Shown here one piece after another: positions 26,771 to 36,560 of a DNA stretch of 64,000 bases. Under the pieces are notes generated by a model. It saw only the letters and a list, made by a program, of their open reading frames with translations. It had not been told where the DNA came from and ran no database searches. Position 1 is the stretch's first letter. Each line of letters opens with the position of its first letter. Source of the stretch: an uncultured Pseudomonadales bacterium (GTDB lineage: Bacteria > Pseudomonadota > Gammaproteobacteria > Pseudomonadales > Azotimanducaceae); the NCBI GenBank assembly GCA_937921865.1, contig CAKZWF010000021.1, positions 1 through 64,000 on the forward strand, in the 5' to 3' direction. The position numbers were made by a program, and so were the translations under genes.

Positions 26771-28177
26771 TCACTGATCCAGCCTGAAGAATCTCCGAGC
26801 ACTGTCCACAAGACTGGCAATGAGCCCGTCTCTTTCTGCATCCATCTGAGCCTGATTACCCAACTCATCACGGTGGGCGTCCGCCAGGCGACGATCTGCC
26901 AGAACCGTGGCAAACTCGGTTGCCAACTCCGGATACTCGGTTAACAGAGGTGCGAGGTCATCTTTGGTGATCTCATAAACGACAGACGCTGTAGCTGCAC
27001 GAACGGTTGCGCTTCGCGGCGCACCAGTCAGCAGAGACAGTTCACCAAAGACGCTACCGGGTCCCATCACACCAACTTTTTCTGCCCCATTTTCGCCTCC
27101 AATCAGAACCTCACAAACCCCGCGCTGCACGATGAACAGAGATGAACCGTCGTCACCCTGGCGCACAATATCTTGTGTCTGCGAGAACTGGTGTTCAGTT
27201 GCCGCCGCCTGTATCAGCATTCGCTGATCTTGCGGTACCGCAGCAAAGAGCAACACCTGATCGATCCAGGAGGCTGAGTCATTCAGTTCGCTGTCGCGCT
27301 CTTCCTGCAGTTGCCCGATGTAGACTTCTTCTTTTCGCCGTGGCACTCGAATTCCGGCAAAGTGCAAATTGCGCAACAGAGCTTCATGCACAAGCTGGCT
27401 GACTTCGGCGGCTCGATCAAAATCAGGCAGCCAGAAGCGGAGTTCCCACTCAATGCCATGTTCATTCAGCCCGGTGATGAGCGCTTCTGGCTCCCTGGGG
27501 ATCCGTTCAGACTCAGGTACTTGAGCAACAGCTTCCAACCAGAGCTCTTTAACCAGCCCAGGGCGAACATCGAACCCGAGAGTGAGCTGCTGGGACTTGC
27601 GCCAAAAGGGTTCGGGCTGATCGAAGTTGCGCACCTCCTCCATCGCCAGCTTACTGTTAGGTACAGAGAGCAACAGGTTCTCCCGGGTTACGAGCTTCAC
27701 GGCCCGCCAGGTCATTTCACGCACCGTACCGACACTGCCGTCATTGAGCTGCACCCAGTCGCCAATTTCAAATGGGCGATCGATGGCCATCATCAATCCA
27801 TAAAACAGGTCAGCAACCAGCGATCTCACCGCAAAACCGATGACGGCGATCACCATGCCGGATGTCGCCAGCGCTGCCGACGGAGACACGCCGAACTCGG
27901 CTACTGCAAGCGAACTGAGGCCGGTGATCCAAATCACACATGCAAGCAGATCACACAGTAACTTCGGCGCCTGACGCCGGGACCGGTTGGCAAAATTCCG
28001 TCGCGCGAATACAACACCGAGGCGGGCAAGAAGTAAGGTACCCGACAGCCAGAGCAGGACATTCAGAGCTTTCGCGCCAACCTCTCCAAGCGGCAAATTC
28101 AGGTGTCCGGAGTTCTGCCCGGACAGGACCGCCAGCAAGAAGACAAACAGGGCAATTGGGACAGAAAGAGACGACAT
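26771..28177 (-). CDS. MscS-type channel with cyclic-nucleotide-binding domain
   Basis: 468 residues. Three to four N-terminal helices lead into the MscS pore region (GMVIAVIGFAVRSLVADLFYGLMMAID) and beta domain (FEIGDWVQLNDGSVGTVREM), then the alpha/beta vestibule. From about residue 315 a cNMP-binding domain has the phosphate-binding cassette FGELSLLTGAPRSATV. This is the bCNG architecture: a channel of the MscS fold expected to be gated by cAMP or cGMP and only weakly by tension. It lies upstream of nothing on its strand but follows the two bactofilin genes (gap 112 bases), so it may be the last gene of that group. Ligand inferred from the family. Confidence 0.93.
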   Translation of the reverse strand: MSSLSVPIALFVFLLAVLSGQNSGHLNLPLGEVGAKALNVLLWLSGTLLLARLGVVFARRNFANRSRRQAPKLLCDLLACVIWITGLSSLAVAEFGVSPSAALATSGMVIAVIGFAVRSLVADLFYGLMMAIDRPFEIGDWVQLNDGSVGTVREMTWRAVKLVTRENLLLSVPNSKLAMEEVRNFDQPEPFWRKSQQLTLGFDVRPGLVKELWLEAVAQVPESERIPREPEALITGLNEHGIEWELRFWLPDFDRAAEVSQLVHEALLRNLHFAGIRVPRRKEEVYIGQLQEERDSELNDSASWIDQVLLFAAVPQDQRMLIQAAATEHQFSQTQDIVRQGDDGSSLFIVQRGVCEVLIGGENGAEKVGVMGPGSVFGELSLLTGAPRSATVRAATASVVYEITKDDLAPLLTEYPELATEFATVLADRRLADAHRDELGNQAQMDAERDGLIASLVDSARRFFRLDQ

Positions 28178-28289
28178 GCCAGGATCCTAAAGCAATCCCC
28201 TAAACGGTTTCATCAGCCAGCCAAAGTCGTTCCGACGAAGCGTGGGAAGTAATGGCCAGCGCAGCCGCGTGATCTTCGATCAGCGGCAA

Positions 28290-28922
28290 TCAGCCCATAT
28301 CGATCTTACCGCTGAAGTGAGCACCGTCGGCGATGCTTAACCTGACGGTCTTGATATTGCCGGCCACGTTCGCGGTTTTATTGATGGTGACCGACTTGCT
28401 GCAGTAGATATCGCCAGTGATGATGCCGTCTACCAGCAAACTCTCGGCGTGAATTTCAGCGTCAACTTTGCCTGTTTCACCGACCGTCAGAAGCTCCCCT
28501 TCATGCTGGATGACACCCGATATTTCACCGAGGACAATCAGACTCTCAGACGCCTGCAGTTCACCTTCTATTCGCAGGCCCTCGCCCAACACCGAGGTTG
28601 GCTGATCGGCTGTCGGTTTAGATGCGGCCTCCACAGAGGTGGCTTGTGCAGCTTTCGACTTTTTCAGTGCTTCAACCCCCCGCTCTAAAGTTCCATCACC
28701 CGCAGCGCCGGGTTTTGCCTCAGCCGAAGATCCAGCGGATGAATCTGTCTGCTGAGTTGATGCAGCGAAGGATCCAGGCGAGGGTGCGGCTGCCGCACTG
28801 ATACCCAGCGTAGGCTCAACAGTTTGCGTCTCTGGATGGCTCTTTGGCGCTTTGAGCGGTTTGGCGTTGCCCATCGAATCTGCATCCGGTTTCTTCAGAA
28901 ACTTTGTCATCATGTTTGCCAC
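28290..28922 (-). CDS. Bactofilin A (polymer-forming cytoskeletal protein)
   Basis: 210 residues. About 95 N-terminal residues are disordered (rich in Ala, Pro, Ser, Lys); the C-terminal bactofilin beta-helix begins VLGEGLRIEGELQASESLIVLGEISG and continues to KTVRLSIADGAHFSGKID. Start GTG 28922 with AAGGA eight bases upstream; two in-frame ATGs follow closely at residues 4 and 5. It comes five bases after the second bactofilin gene. Bactofilins assemble without nucleotide into filaments that shape cell-wall synthesis or anchor proteins. Confidence 0.93.
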   Translation of the reverse strand: MANMMTKFLKKPDADSMGNAKPLKAPKSHPETQTVEPTLGISAAAAPSPGSFAASTQQTDSSAGSSAEAKPGAAGDGTLERGVEALKKSKAAQATSVEAASKPTADQPTSVLGEGLRIEGELQASESLIVLGEISGVIQHEGELLTVGETGKVDAEIHAESLLVDGIITGDIYCSKSVTINKTANVAGNIKTVRLSIADGAHFSGKIDMG

Positions 28923-28927
28923 AGCGA

Positions 28928-29434
28928 CTATCCTTTCGTTTTAGCCGAGTTAGTTTTATCGGCGGATGGGACAGAATCCTTGCGTGATTCTTTCGCGGGT
29001 GCTTTTGCTTTATCGAGGCTTTTCGCCGGCGTTTTACGCTCTGGTGATTCTGCAGCACTGCTCTTCTCGCCGGCAGCGATTCGAAACTTCTGCTCCAGAG
29101 TACCGCTATCCGAATCCATCTCTACGGATCCGTCAAGACGCGCACCTTCTGAAACACTGAAAACCGGTGCAAATACGGCACCAGTAACGCGACCGCTGGG
29201 TTCTATGGATGCCTTCTCGGTGGCATAGATGTTGCCACTGAGATGTCCGGCGATCTTCGCTTCACGGCAGATCAACGATGCATCCACCACCCCGGCTTCC
29301 TCAACAATCAACGCATCATCGAGGTCGAGAGTGCCCTCAATGCGGCCTTGCACCTTGAGTGCCTGGGACTTAGCGGTTACCCGACCCTTGATAACAAGTG
29401 ATGGGCCTATTAAGGATATTCTGGTCGTTTCCAT
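28928..29434 (-). CDS. Bactofilin B
   Basis: About 168 residues with the reverse layout of its neighbour: the beta-helix bactofilin domain is N-terminal (SLIGPSLVIKGRVTAKSQAL to GARLDGSVEMD, residues 5-115) and a charged, lysine/alanine-rich disordered tail follows (from residue 120). ATG 29434 is chosen because AAGGA lies two bases upstream after GGAGGG; the earlier in-frame start at 29467 lacks a site. The two bactofilins are adjacent and probably co-transcribed and co-assemble. The group has no M23 peptidase next to it, which often accompanies bactofilins. Confidence 0.93.
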   Translation of the reverse strand: METTRISLIGPSLVIKGRVTAKSQALKVQGRIEGTLDLDDALIVEEAGVVDASLICREAKIAGHLSGNIYATEKASIEPSGRVTGAVFAPVFSVSEGARLDGSVEMDSDSGTLEQKFRIAAGEKSSAAESPERKTPAKSLDKAKAPAKESRKDSVPSADKTNSAKTKG

Positions 29435-29745
29435 GGTCCTTCCCTCCGTCGCGGAAACGTTGCACACAGCCGACGAATAATCTTGAACAGACGTCAGGCA
29501 GCGTTCGATGTGTTATCGCAGGCAGTCTTCCCTGTGCAGCCTACTGTCGAGCGACTCGCTGTTTCTCATGAGGTCATGGTCAGCGATATCTGCCCGCAGC
29601 AGAGCAGCAACACACGAAGACTATCGCAACCTCTTACTTAATTGCAGGGTTTTTTTGGGGTAGGCTGAACAGGCTCGGCTCGGGATAGGGCTGAGATCAA
29701 CAAAACAGACCGTTCACAAAGACGGCAGGCGATGGAGTACGCACT
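29435..29745. other. Divergent intergenic region
   Basis: This 311-base gap lies between the divergent bactofilin B and hypothetical gene and must hold both promoters. A T7 run at 29650-29656 is followed by GGGG; no stem precedes it. No small gene seen. Confidence 0.5.
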
Positions 29746-30555
29746 ATGGAACTGGGGGCGAAGTTGCGGGAATCCCGCAACCTGTGGCGATATGCGTCAG
29801 AATCAACCGATGAGCTTGAAGAGCAGATTGGTGCGTTCTTTGATGCCCAACCCTATGAAATCCATGTAGAAAACATCTCTGGACAAGACCTCTATCGCAT
29901 GCGGCTGGGTGCCAGAATCCCGAGACGATTCAACCGACTGACCTCAAAAGTCGCTAGAAGCCTGCACGCCGCCCTGGATCTCCTGGTGTCAGAATTTGCG
30001 GACCAGAAGCGACTGTCCAAGCGGGCGCAAACACAGTTCCCATTCTCCCCTTCCGACACGGAATTCGAGGAATTTCTGCATAAACACCTGGCCCAGCTTC
30101 CCAAAGAAGCCCTCGACGCGATCCGCAGATCACGACCCTATCCGCAAGGGAACAAAACCTTTCACGCCCTGCTTCAGATCAGCCAGACCGCTCCAAGAAA
30201 GCTGCTGAAAGCAGGTGCGCACGCCAACGTGGTGCTGGTTCACCAGCAGCAGAAGGATGCCATGGCTGGTCCGGCAACGCTGTCGGCGCCCATCTGGAAC
30301 GAATATCGGCGGGAAGTCACGATGCTGGCCACGGACCCAAACAGCCAGTTGAGTGGACAGACACAGGTACGTTTCTTTGTTGGATTTCGAGACATTCCCG
30401 CGATCAACGACATTCCCATAATAACGGTTCTGAAATATCAGCTGCAGGTAGCAGATACCCTGATCCGCGCTTTCGAAAATTCCTATCAAAGAAGCCGGCC
30501 GCCGCTACGTGGCGAACCAAAGTCAGTTGATGACATAGACAGCGTATCCGGCTGA
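29746..30555 (+). CDS. Hypothetical protein, RSALDHL-type family relative
   Basis: 269 residues, soluble, no signal peptide or membrane segment. The stretch KVARSLHAALDLLVSEFAD near residue 65 resembles the LRSALDHLV core of a widespread uncharacterised family that begins with a charged N-terminal helix and a beta strand (here VENISGQDLYRMRLG). The C-terminus contains beta-rich FFVGFRD and a helix VADTLIRAFENSYQR. The start ATG 29746 is the only sensible one. No operon partner on its strand. Function not assignable. Confidence 0.6.
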   Translation: MELGAKLRESRNLWRYASESTDELEEQIGAFFDAQPYEIHVENISGQDLYRMRLGARIPRRFNRLTSKVARSLHAALDLLVSEFADQKRLSKRAQTQFPFSPSDTEFEEFLHKHLAQLPKEALDAIRRSRPYPQGNKTFHALLQISQTAPRKLLKAGAHANVVLVHQQQKDAMAGPATLSAPIWNEYRREVTMLATDPNSQLSGQTQVRFFVGFRDIPAINDIPIITVLKYQLQVADTLIRAFENSYQRSRPPLRGEPKSVDDIDSVSG

Positions 30556-30628
30556 ACAGATGTTTCACTGATCGTTTCTGGGCGCTTCTGCTCTGGCTGA
30601 TCACAGATATTGTATTGAACAAAATCCA

Positions 30629-30931
30629 CTACCCTTCTTTACACAGCCGACTCAGACCTTGGACCAGATCGTTATAGATCATCACGTGGGCGTTAAACGC
30701 CCTGCGTGCTGCCGAAATCTGTTCCTCAAGTTCTGTCAGCGTTCGGGCCAGACACGCGAATTCTTCACTGGCCTTGAGGTCCGGGTAGGCTTCTATTCTC
30801 ACCTCCAGGTTCGCCAGCACATCAATCAACTCGCCCTCTGATCCCGGACTCGATGAACTGCCAACAGCCCGCATCGCTCGGCTTCCCGCTTGTGCAACTC
30901 TGGTCAGTGTTTCCTGCTCATGTGTCGCAGG
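30629..30931 (-). pseudogene. lemA: LemA remnant
   Basis: Minus-strand frame matching the middle of LemA: HEQETLTRVAQAGSRAM, then EVRIEAYPDLKASEEFACL, LTELEEQISAARRAFN and MIYNDLVQGLSR. The N-terminal membrane helix is absent and an in-frame TAG lies at 30932-30934. The C-terminus stops after LCKEG, short of the usual end. About 100 of the usual 190 residues remain. Read-in from any promoter looks unlikely, as it is divergent from the gene at 30998. Confidence 0.82.
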
Positions 30932-30997
30932 CTATTGGCGTGACAGGGATCGAGAGCCTATGATCTCGACTTGGATTTAGGCCAAAGGATTGCGCGG

Positions 30998-32047
30998 ATG
31001 AAGCAGGTTAACCTACCCCGATCAATTGCCGTAGCAATCGTACTGCTCGCAGGATTGCCAGCTGCCGCCGACGTCACCATCGAGGAGCGGATGTCGGTGG
31101 AGTCAAACGGTCCTTTATCGATCGCAGACATTTCCGGCACCACACGCACCAGCATTGCCGGCGACCGGGCGCGCACTCAAAGCAGCACGAAGATGAAATC
31201 GAAGATGCTGCGCATGTTCAGCCCAGGAGAGACAGCTGAAATCGTGCGGCTGGATCTCGGCAAGATCTACTATCTCAATCTCAAAAAGAAGACCTATACA
31301 GAGGTGACATTCGAAGAGCAACGGGCCCAGATCCAACAGGGACTTGAGCAGTTAGATGAGGCGCAAACCTCCTCCCCTGGTGTTGCTGAAAGCGAAAACA
31401 GCGCCTGTGAATGGTCTCCACCGGAAACAACGGTTGAGCTGACCGGTGACACAGAGACGATTGCCGGCTATGCAACCGAACACAAGGTGGTAAAAACAAC
31501 TCAATCCTGTATCGAACCAGACACAGCGCAGGCTTGTGATTACGAACTTACGCTGGACCAGTGGCTCACCAGCGATTTTTCGGCTTCTTCGGAACTGGCA
31601 GATTACTTCGAAAAATACGCGAGTGCGCTGGGACTCAGCGCTTATGGTTCACAGGATTTTACCCAACGGGTGCAGACCATGTTTGGAGGCTATGAGTCTC
31701 TCTGGTCGCAAACGGTCGCCGAAATGGCACTCTCGGAGGCCTATCCTCTGCGCACCAGGATTTCCGTAGCCATCGGCGGTCCCACCTGCGCTATGACTGA
31801 CGTTGCAGCGCCCGAGACACCCGGTGCAGGAGAAACAATGGGCAGCATGATTGGTGGCAAGCTTGGCGGAATGTTTGGTCGAAAGCGCGACGAGGCAGCG
31901 AAGCAGGCCGAAGCCCCATCACCCGAGTCTGCTGGCGGACTGACACCAATGATGTCAATCACCTCTGAGTTAGTTTCAATCACCGAAACGACCGTAGATC
32001 CTGCGGAATTCGAAGTCCCGGTCAAATTCAAACCAGCGCGTAACTGA
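30998..32047 (+). CDS. Secreted hypothetical protein, DUF4412-like
   Basis: About 349 residues with a signal peptide (SIAVAIVLLAGLPAAADV). The central part has paired cysteines (SACEWSPP, TTQSCIEPDTAQACDYEL) that could form disulfides. The pattern of an early YYLNLKKKTYTEVTF strand, a later GYATEHKVV strand, and a final SELVSITETTVDPAEFEVP is like DUF4412-type periplasmic proteins. A Gly/Met-rich linker with an Ala/Lys-rich stretch lies near residue 285. ATG 30998 has AAAGGAT at good spacing; the frame also opens at 30971 without a site. Role unknown. Confidence 0.68.
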   Translation: MKQVNLPRSIAVAIVLLAGLPAAADVTIEERMSVESNGPLSIADISGTTRTSIAGDRARTQSSTKMKSKMLRMFSPGETAEIVRLDLGKIYYLNLKKKTYTEVTFEEQRAQIQQGLEQLDEAQTSSPGVAESENSACEWSPPETTVELTGDTETIAGYATEHKVVKTTQSCIEPDTAQACDYELTLDQWLTSDFSASSELADYFEKYASALGLSAYGSQDFTQRVQTMFGGYESLWSQTVAEMALSEAYPLRTRISVAIGGPTCAMTDVAAPETPGAGETMGSMIGGKLGGMFGRKRDEAAKQAEAPSPESAGGLTPMMSITSELVSITETTVDPAEFEVPVKFKPARN

Positions 32048-32119
32048 CGGATTTTATCCCGAGGGGTACCGGCGGGTCACTGCTACCGGCAAGCAGATTC
32101 TTTTAGCCGTCGACGGCAG

Positions 32120-35100
32120 TTACACCGTAGCCGCTACCCCGGTGAGTTCCTTATGACGGTGAAACAAACCGAAGTCGTGAAGCACCATGTAGAACGCAGG
32201 GATGACAAATATCACCAGCAAGGTCGCAGTACTCAAACCAAATGCCAGACTGATGGCGAGCGGTATGACCACCTTGGCCTGCAGACTCGTCTCCAGCAGC
32301 AACGGCAGCAATCCAGCGACAGTAGTGACGCTGGTCAGCAGAATCGCCCTGAAACGATCTCGTGCTGCCTGCACAACGGCCACCTCCAGCTCTTGGCCTT
32401 GCGCGAGGCGTTTCTCCACAAACGTCACCAGTAGAATCGAATCGTTGACGACGATACCCGCCAGACTGATGAATCCGAGGATCGACGGCATCGTCAGGTT
32501 ATAGCCAAACAGCAGGTGTCCAAAAATCACGCCAATTAGTGAAAGTGGAATGATGGATACCACAACAAGAGGCTCGACGTAGCTCCGAAACTGCAGAGCC
32601 AGTAGCAGAAACATGCCGAGGAATCCAAGCAGAAACCCCTGACGCATCGAACCGATCGTTTCCCCAGCGCGTTCTGCTTCGCCCTGGATGTCGAGCTGGA
32701 CGCCTGGGTGCGCATCCAGCCAGTCAGGTATATATTCGCGGGAGAGATCCCGTAGAACCGCTGCAGACGTCGTCACGCCGGCGTCAATCAAGCCCTCTAT
32801 TGTCACGGTATTGCGACCATCAACGCGATTGAGACGCGCATAGCCTCTCGATCCTATGGTGTCAGCAACAGCAGACAGCGGTACCCGCTGACCCTGTGCG
32901 CTATGCAGCATGAACGTATCGAGGGTGTTGAAATGTTTACGTGCCTCATCATCGAGCAGCACCAGCACCTCATAATTTTCCCGACCTACCTGCACTTCCT
33001 GCACGATCATGCCATTGAATGCTGCCCTCAGTTGTTCGGCAACCAGACCGCTGGTAACGCCGAGTTCCTGAGCGCCAGGTTTAAGCCGGAACTGCAGCTC
33101 CGGTTTTCCCGGTCTGAGATCCACCGAGAGGTCGTACACTCCATCATAGCGGGCCAGCCACTCGTGCAGATCCTGCGCCGCTGCGTTCGCCTGAAGGAGA
33201 TCGTCAGCCGTTATTCGCAGCTCGATCGGCTTTCCCTGGGGACCGATCAGCGGATCGACGAACTTCAGAAATACCACATCCGGCAGCACGCCGACTTCTT
33301 CTCGCCACTGCGCTCTGATTTCATTTGATGTGTGACTGCGGATTTCCGGGCTCAGCAGGTCGACCACGATTGTTGCAACGTGATCGCCGGTCTCGTGGGC
33401 ATCAGTGTTTCGTCCGTAGTGCACGGCAATGTGTCGAACCAGTGATTGTTCGCCGGGCTGCTCAGGTGTGAGGCGGAGGTTGACCCGATCAAGAGCCTGA
33501 AGTATCTGGTCTACAGTTTGTTCTGTACGTTCAATCGGCGTGCCTGACGGCATCAGGATCCGCGCCTCGACAGACTCGTTGTCGAGCTCGGGCAGTGGCA
33601 TGAATCCAATCACGCCACTGGTAAGCAGACTGATGCAAAGCAGCAGCAATGCCAGTAATCCTCCGAGACCGAAATAACGCCAGCGTACAAATATTGCGAC
33701 CCCTGCGATGCATCGATCTCGAAAGCGAGTCAGCTTATCGTCGACCCAGCGTTGCGCCACGTTGCGAGACTGATCGAAGGTTGCATGTTTCAGGTGGGAC
33801 GGCAGGATAAAGAACGCTTCGATCAGGCTGACCGACAGTGTAATCAGCATGATCACCGGAACAGCCTTCAGCATGGTGCCGAGTTCGCCTTTAAGGAATG
33901 CCAGCGGCAGGAAGATCGCCAGCGTAGTGGCAAATGACGCGGACACGCCAGGCAACACTTCCAGGGTGCCATCTACAGCTGCGTTCAGCGGGTCTTTACC
34001 GCGTTCCCGATGCGCGACAATGTTTTCAGAGACGACAATCGCGTCGTCGACGATGATGCCGATCACGATCAGCAGTGCCACCAGAGTCATCATGTCGAAC
34101 TGATAACCCAACACGTTCATCAGGAAGAACGCCCCCGCAAAGGACACCGGCAAACCCATTCCCACCCAGAACGCGTGCTTGGCAGAAAAGAACAGCCACA
34201 ACACCAGCATCACCAGGACCAGTCCCTGCACGCCGTTCTTGACCAGCATGCCCAGGCGATCTTTGACCAGAGAGGCTACATCCTGAGTCAGCGTGAGCTC
34301 AACACCAGGCACGCGTTGGCGTTCCGCGATCACAAGCGCCTCCACCACTCTGAGCACATCCAGGGCATCATCGGTGCGGTTTTTTGCCACTGTGAGAATG
34401 GCGGCAGGCGCTCCATCGAAGGTCGATCGCTGGTTCGGGAACTCGAAGGTATCGGTGATTATCGCAATGTCCCCCAGACGGAAATCCTGACCACCTCTGG
34501 GAGATCTCAATTTCAGCTCGGCAAGCGCAATCGGACTGGTGCGTTCATCTTCTACGCGCAGAGTCACTCTGCCATCTTCCGTGACCAGATCACCTGCAGG
34601 TGTATCAAGATTCAAGGCTCGCAACAGCTGCGCGATATCGCTCACGGCCAGCCCCAATCCTCGCAGTGCAAGCGCATCAAGCTCAACGCGCAGCTGCCGG
34701 TCGGTAAAGCCCTGCACCTCGATGCGACTGACGCCTTCGAGGTGCTGCAGGCGTAGCTTCAGATCCTCAGCATAGTCTTTCAGCTTAAAACGCGGGACAT
34801 CGCCATACACCGCAATGGATACAACAGGATCTGTTGTACCCAGCAGTCGTATGATCGGTGGTTCACTCTGCGGCGGCAGGTCGTCGATTGCGTCGATTTC
34901 GGTACGGATGTCAGCAAGCAGCCGATCGATGACAACACCTTCGCGTCCTTCAACACTCAGGGTAGCCAGATTGTCTCGCGACTCGCACTGGTATTCGTGA
35001 ACCTGATCAACCTGATCGATTGCACTCTCCAGGCGATAGCAGATGGCTTGATCAACTTCACCTGCGGACGCACCCGGATAGGCAACGGTGACCTGCACCT

Positions 35101-35224
35101 TATCAAGCGGCAGCTGTGGAAAAGTGCTCCGAACAATTTTGCCGACAGACACCACGCCGAGCACAAGCAACAGGATCATCAACAGATTGGCTGCGGTTGG
35201 GTGCGCAACAAAACGTCCGATCAT
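32120..35224 (-). CDS. RND efflux pump, inner-membrane subunit
   Basis: 1034 residues, typical of AcrB-type hydrophobe/amphiphile exporters. It begins with FVAHPTAANLLMILLLVLGVVS and has two large periplasmic loops separated by the membrane block with GIIVDDAIVVSEN (helix 4 aspartates of the proton relay). The last block includes GFISLAGIVVNDSILLVTFVE. The gene overlaps the adaptor gene by four bases (ATGA), so they are translationally coupled. No outer-membrane channel gene follows; the pump would use a TolC-like protein from elsewhere. Substrates not predictable. Confidence 0.95.
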   Translation of the reverse strand: MIGRFVAHPTAANLLMILLLVLGVVSVGKIVRSTFPQLPLDKVQVTVAYPGASAGEVDQAICYRLESAIDQVDQVHEYQCESRDNLATLSVEGREGVVIDRLLADIRTEIDAIDDLPPQSEPPIIRLLGTTDPVVSIAVYGDVPRFKLKDYAEDLKLRLQHLEGVSRIEVQGFTDRQLRVELDALALRGLGLAVSDIAQLLRALNLDTPAGDLVTEDGRVTLRVEDERTSPIALAELKLRSPRGGQDFRLGDIAIITDTFEFPNQRSTFDGAPAAILTVAKNRTDDALDVLRVVEALVIAERQRVPGVELTLTQDVASLVKDRLGMLVKNGVQGLVLVMLVLWLFFSAKHAFWVGMGLPVSFAGAFFLMNVLGYQFDMMTLVALLIVIGIIVDDAIVVSENIVAHRERGKDPLNAAVDGTLEVLPGVSASFATTLAIFLPLAFLKGELGTMLKAVPVIMLITLSVSLIEAFFILPSHLKHATFDQSRNVAQRWVDDKLTRFRDRCIAGVAIFVRWRYFGLGGLLALLLLCISLLTSGVIGFMPLPELDNESVEARILMPSGTPIERTEQTVDQILQALDRVNLRLTPEQPGEQSLVRHIAVHYGRNTDAHETGDHVATIVVDLLSPEIRSHTSNEIRAQWREEVGVLPDVVFLKFVDPLIGPQGKPIELRITADDLLQANAAAQDLHEWLARYDGVYDLSVDLRPGKPELQFRLKPGAQELGVTSGLVAEQLRAAFNGMIVQEVQVGRENYEVLVLLDDEARKHFNTLDTFMLHSAQGQRVPLSAVADTIGSRGYARLNRVDGRNTVTIEGLIDAGVTTSAAVLRDLSREYIPDWLDAHPGVQLDIQGEAERAGETIGSMRQGFLLGFLGMFLLLALQFRSYVEPLVVVSIIPLSLIGVIFGHLLFGYNLTMPSILGFISLAGIVVNDSILLVTFVEKRLAQGQELEVAVVQAARDRFRAILLTSVTTVAGLLPLLLETSLQAKVVIPLAISLAFGLSTATLLVIFVIPAFYMVLHDFGLFHRHKELTGVAATV

Positions 35225-36558
35225 AGCGACGCAGTCTCTTCGACGGCGATTGGTGAGACCAGCATGCCTTCCGCAGGGAACAGCAGATCGGACAGAATCA
35301 GTCGATCGCCAGTCTGGAGACCTTCCGACAGAACGATCTGATCCGCTTCGGCGAATGCCATAGTGACCCGACGGCGCCGCAACCGGTTGTCCTCGTCGAC
35401 AATCAACACCTCACCCGCATGCCAGGCCAGTCTTGGAATCACAATGTGATCGTCAAGCAGCGGACCTGCGATTTCGACCTCGACATAGAGGTTTGCCGCC
35501 GGTGCGAAATCTGCTGCATCGAGATCGACCTCGACGTAAACCTGAGCGCTGCGGTTGTGCGCATTGAGGCCAGTATCAATCCGGCTCACGTGTCCGTCCC
35601 AGTAAAGCTCACCGCTCGACGTTCGGTAACGGATCTGAGCACTAAGCGCATCTCCCGGTCGCGCCATCGTTACGGGATTCGCCATGACCAATGGAAAGCG
35701 CGCCAGCAGATGTTCGTAAGGCACCTCAACCAGGAGCTCCATGCTCCGGGTGCTGTGGGCTCCCAGCATGCTGCGACCGGCAGGCACATACTGGCCAATC
35801 TCGGCGTCCAGCTCAGTGATCCGGCCGTCGAATGGCATGGTGAATACGGTGCGATTAAGGTCTTCTTCGGCCTTACCGAGCTCGGCTTGCGCTTCTGCGA
35901 CGCGCGCCGCGGCTGCGCGCTGTTGAGCCGGCAGCAGATTCGCCTCCGTCTGCAGGTTCTGCAGAGTCTGTTTCTGCCGCAGCAGCTCCCGTTCTTCCGC
36001 ATCAAGCTGCAGCTTGGAAATGTGACCTTTGGCCGACAGCTCCAGATTCCGAGCGTAGCGGGTTTCAGCGATAGCGAGCGATCGAGTCTCTATTTCGATG
36101 GCTTTAGCCAGGTCTTCGATGCGGCTGCGGACTTCCGCCTGGGCAGCCAGCGCGGTGCTCAGCTGCGCGCCAGCTCTGGATTGCGCGACTTCGTAGTCGA
36201 GGGGTTCGATTTCAATCAATCGAGTACCATCGCTGAAGGTCGCCCCGATATCCAGATCCGGATGACGCCAGGCGATCTTGCCTGCGAGCTGGGCGATCGC
36301 CTGCCAACGGTGACGAGATTGAATTTCACCGAAGCCGGTCAGCTTCGGAGTAAATGGCGATTCTGAGTTGACGATCATCACGCGGACGGGCGTTGCCAGC
36401 TCAGCCTGTGAAGAGCGCTGCGCGCCGGGTGCAGCAATAATGGTCGCGATCAGAACAAGCACACCCACAAGCAACGGCGGGAAGAACCACCATCTGGCAG
36501 GCTGCAGCTCACGCAGACGCCTGGACATGCTTTCGCCAATGTTTGTCTTGCGGTTCAT
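35221..36558 (-). CDS. RND periplasmic adaptor (HlyD/AcrA family)
   Basis: About 445 residues. An N-terminal anchor helix (WWFFPPLLVGVLVLIATIIAA) is followed by the lipoyl-like half, a long coiled-coil hairpin (residues 115-205 with SRIEDLAKAIEIETRSL and ARVAEAQAELGKAEEDLN), then the second lipoyl half and beta-barrel (PFDGRITELDAEIGQYV). ATG 36558 is used; upstream in-frame residues to 36666 lie inside the regulator gene. It starts two bases after the regulator's stop and overlaps the pump gene by four bases, forming a tight operon. Confidence 0.93.
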   Translation of the reverse strand: MNRKTNIGESMSRRLRELQPARWWFFPPLLVGVLVLIATIIAAPGAQRSSQAELATPVRVMIVNSESPFTPKLTGFGEIQSRHRWQAIAQLAGKIAWRHPDLDIGATFSDGTRLIEIEPLDYEVAQSRAGAQLSTALAAQAEVRSRIEDLAKAIEIETRSLAIAETRYARNLELSAKGHISKLQLDAEERELLRQKQTLQNLQTEANLLPAQQRAAAARVAEAQAELGKAEEDLNRTVFTMPFDGRITELDAEIGQYVPAGRSMLGAHSTRSMELLVEVPYEHLLARFPLVMANPVTMARPGDALSAQIRYRTSSGELYWDGHVSRIDTGLNAHNRSAQVYVEVDLDAADFAPAANLYVEVEIAGPLLDDHIVIPRLAWHAGEVLIVDEDNRLRRRRVTMAFAEADQIVLSEGLQTGDRLILSDLLFPAEGMLVSPIAVEETASL

Positions 36559-36560
36559 GA

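Noticed and set aside
34010-34756. 248-codon plus-strand frame antisense to the RND pump
   Set aside because: Antisense shadow; pump motifs on the minus strand are unambiguous.
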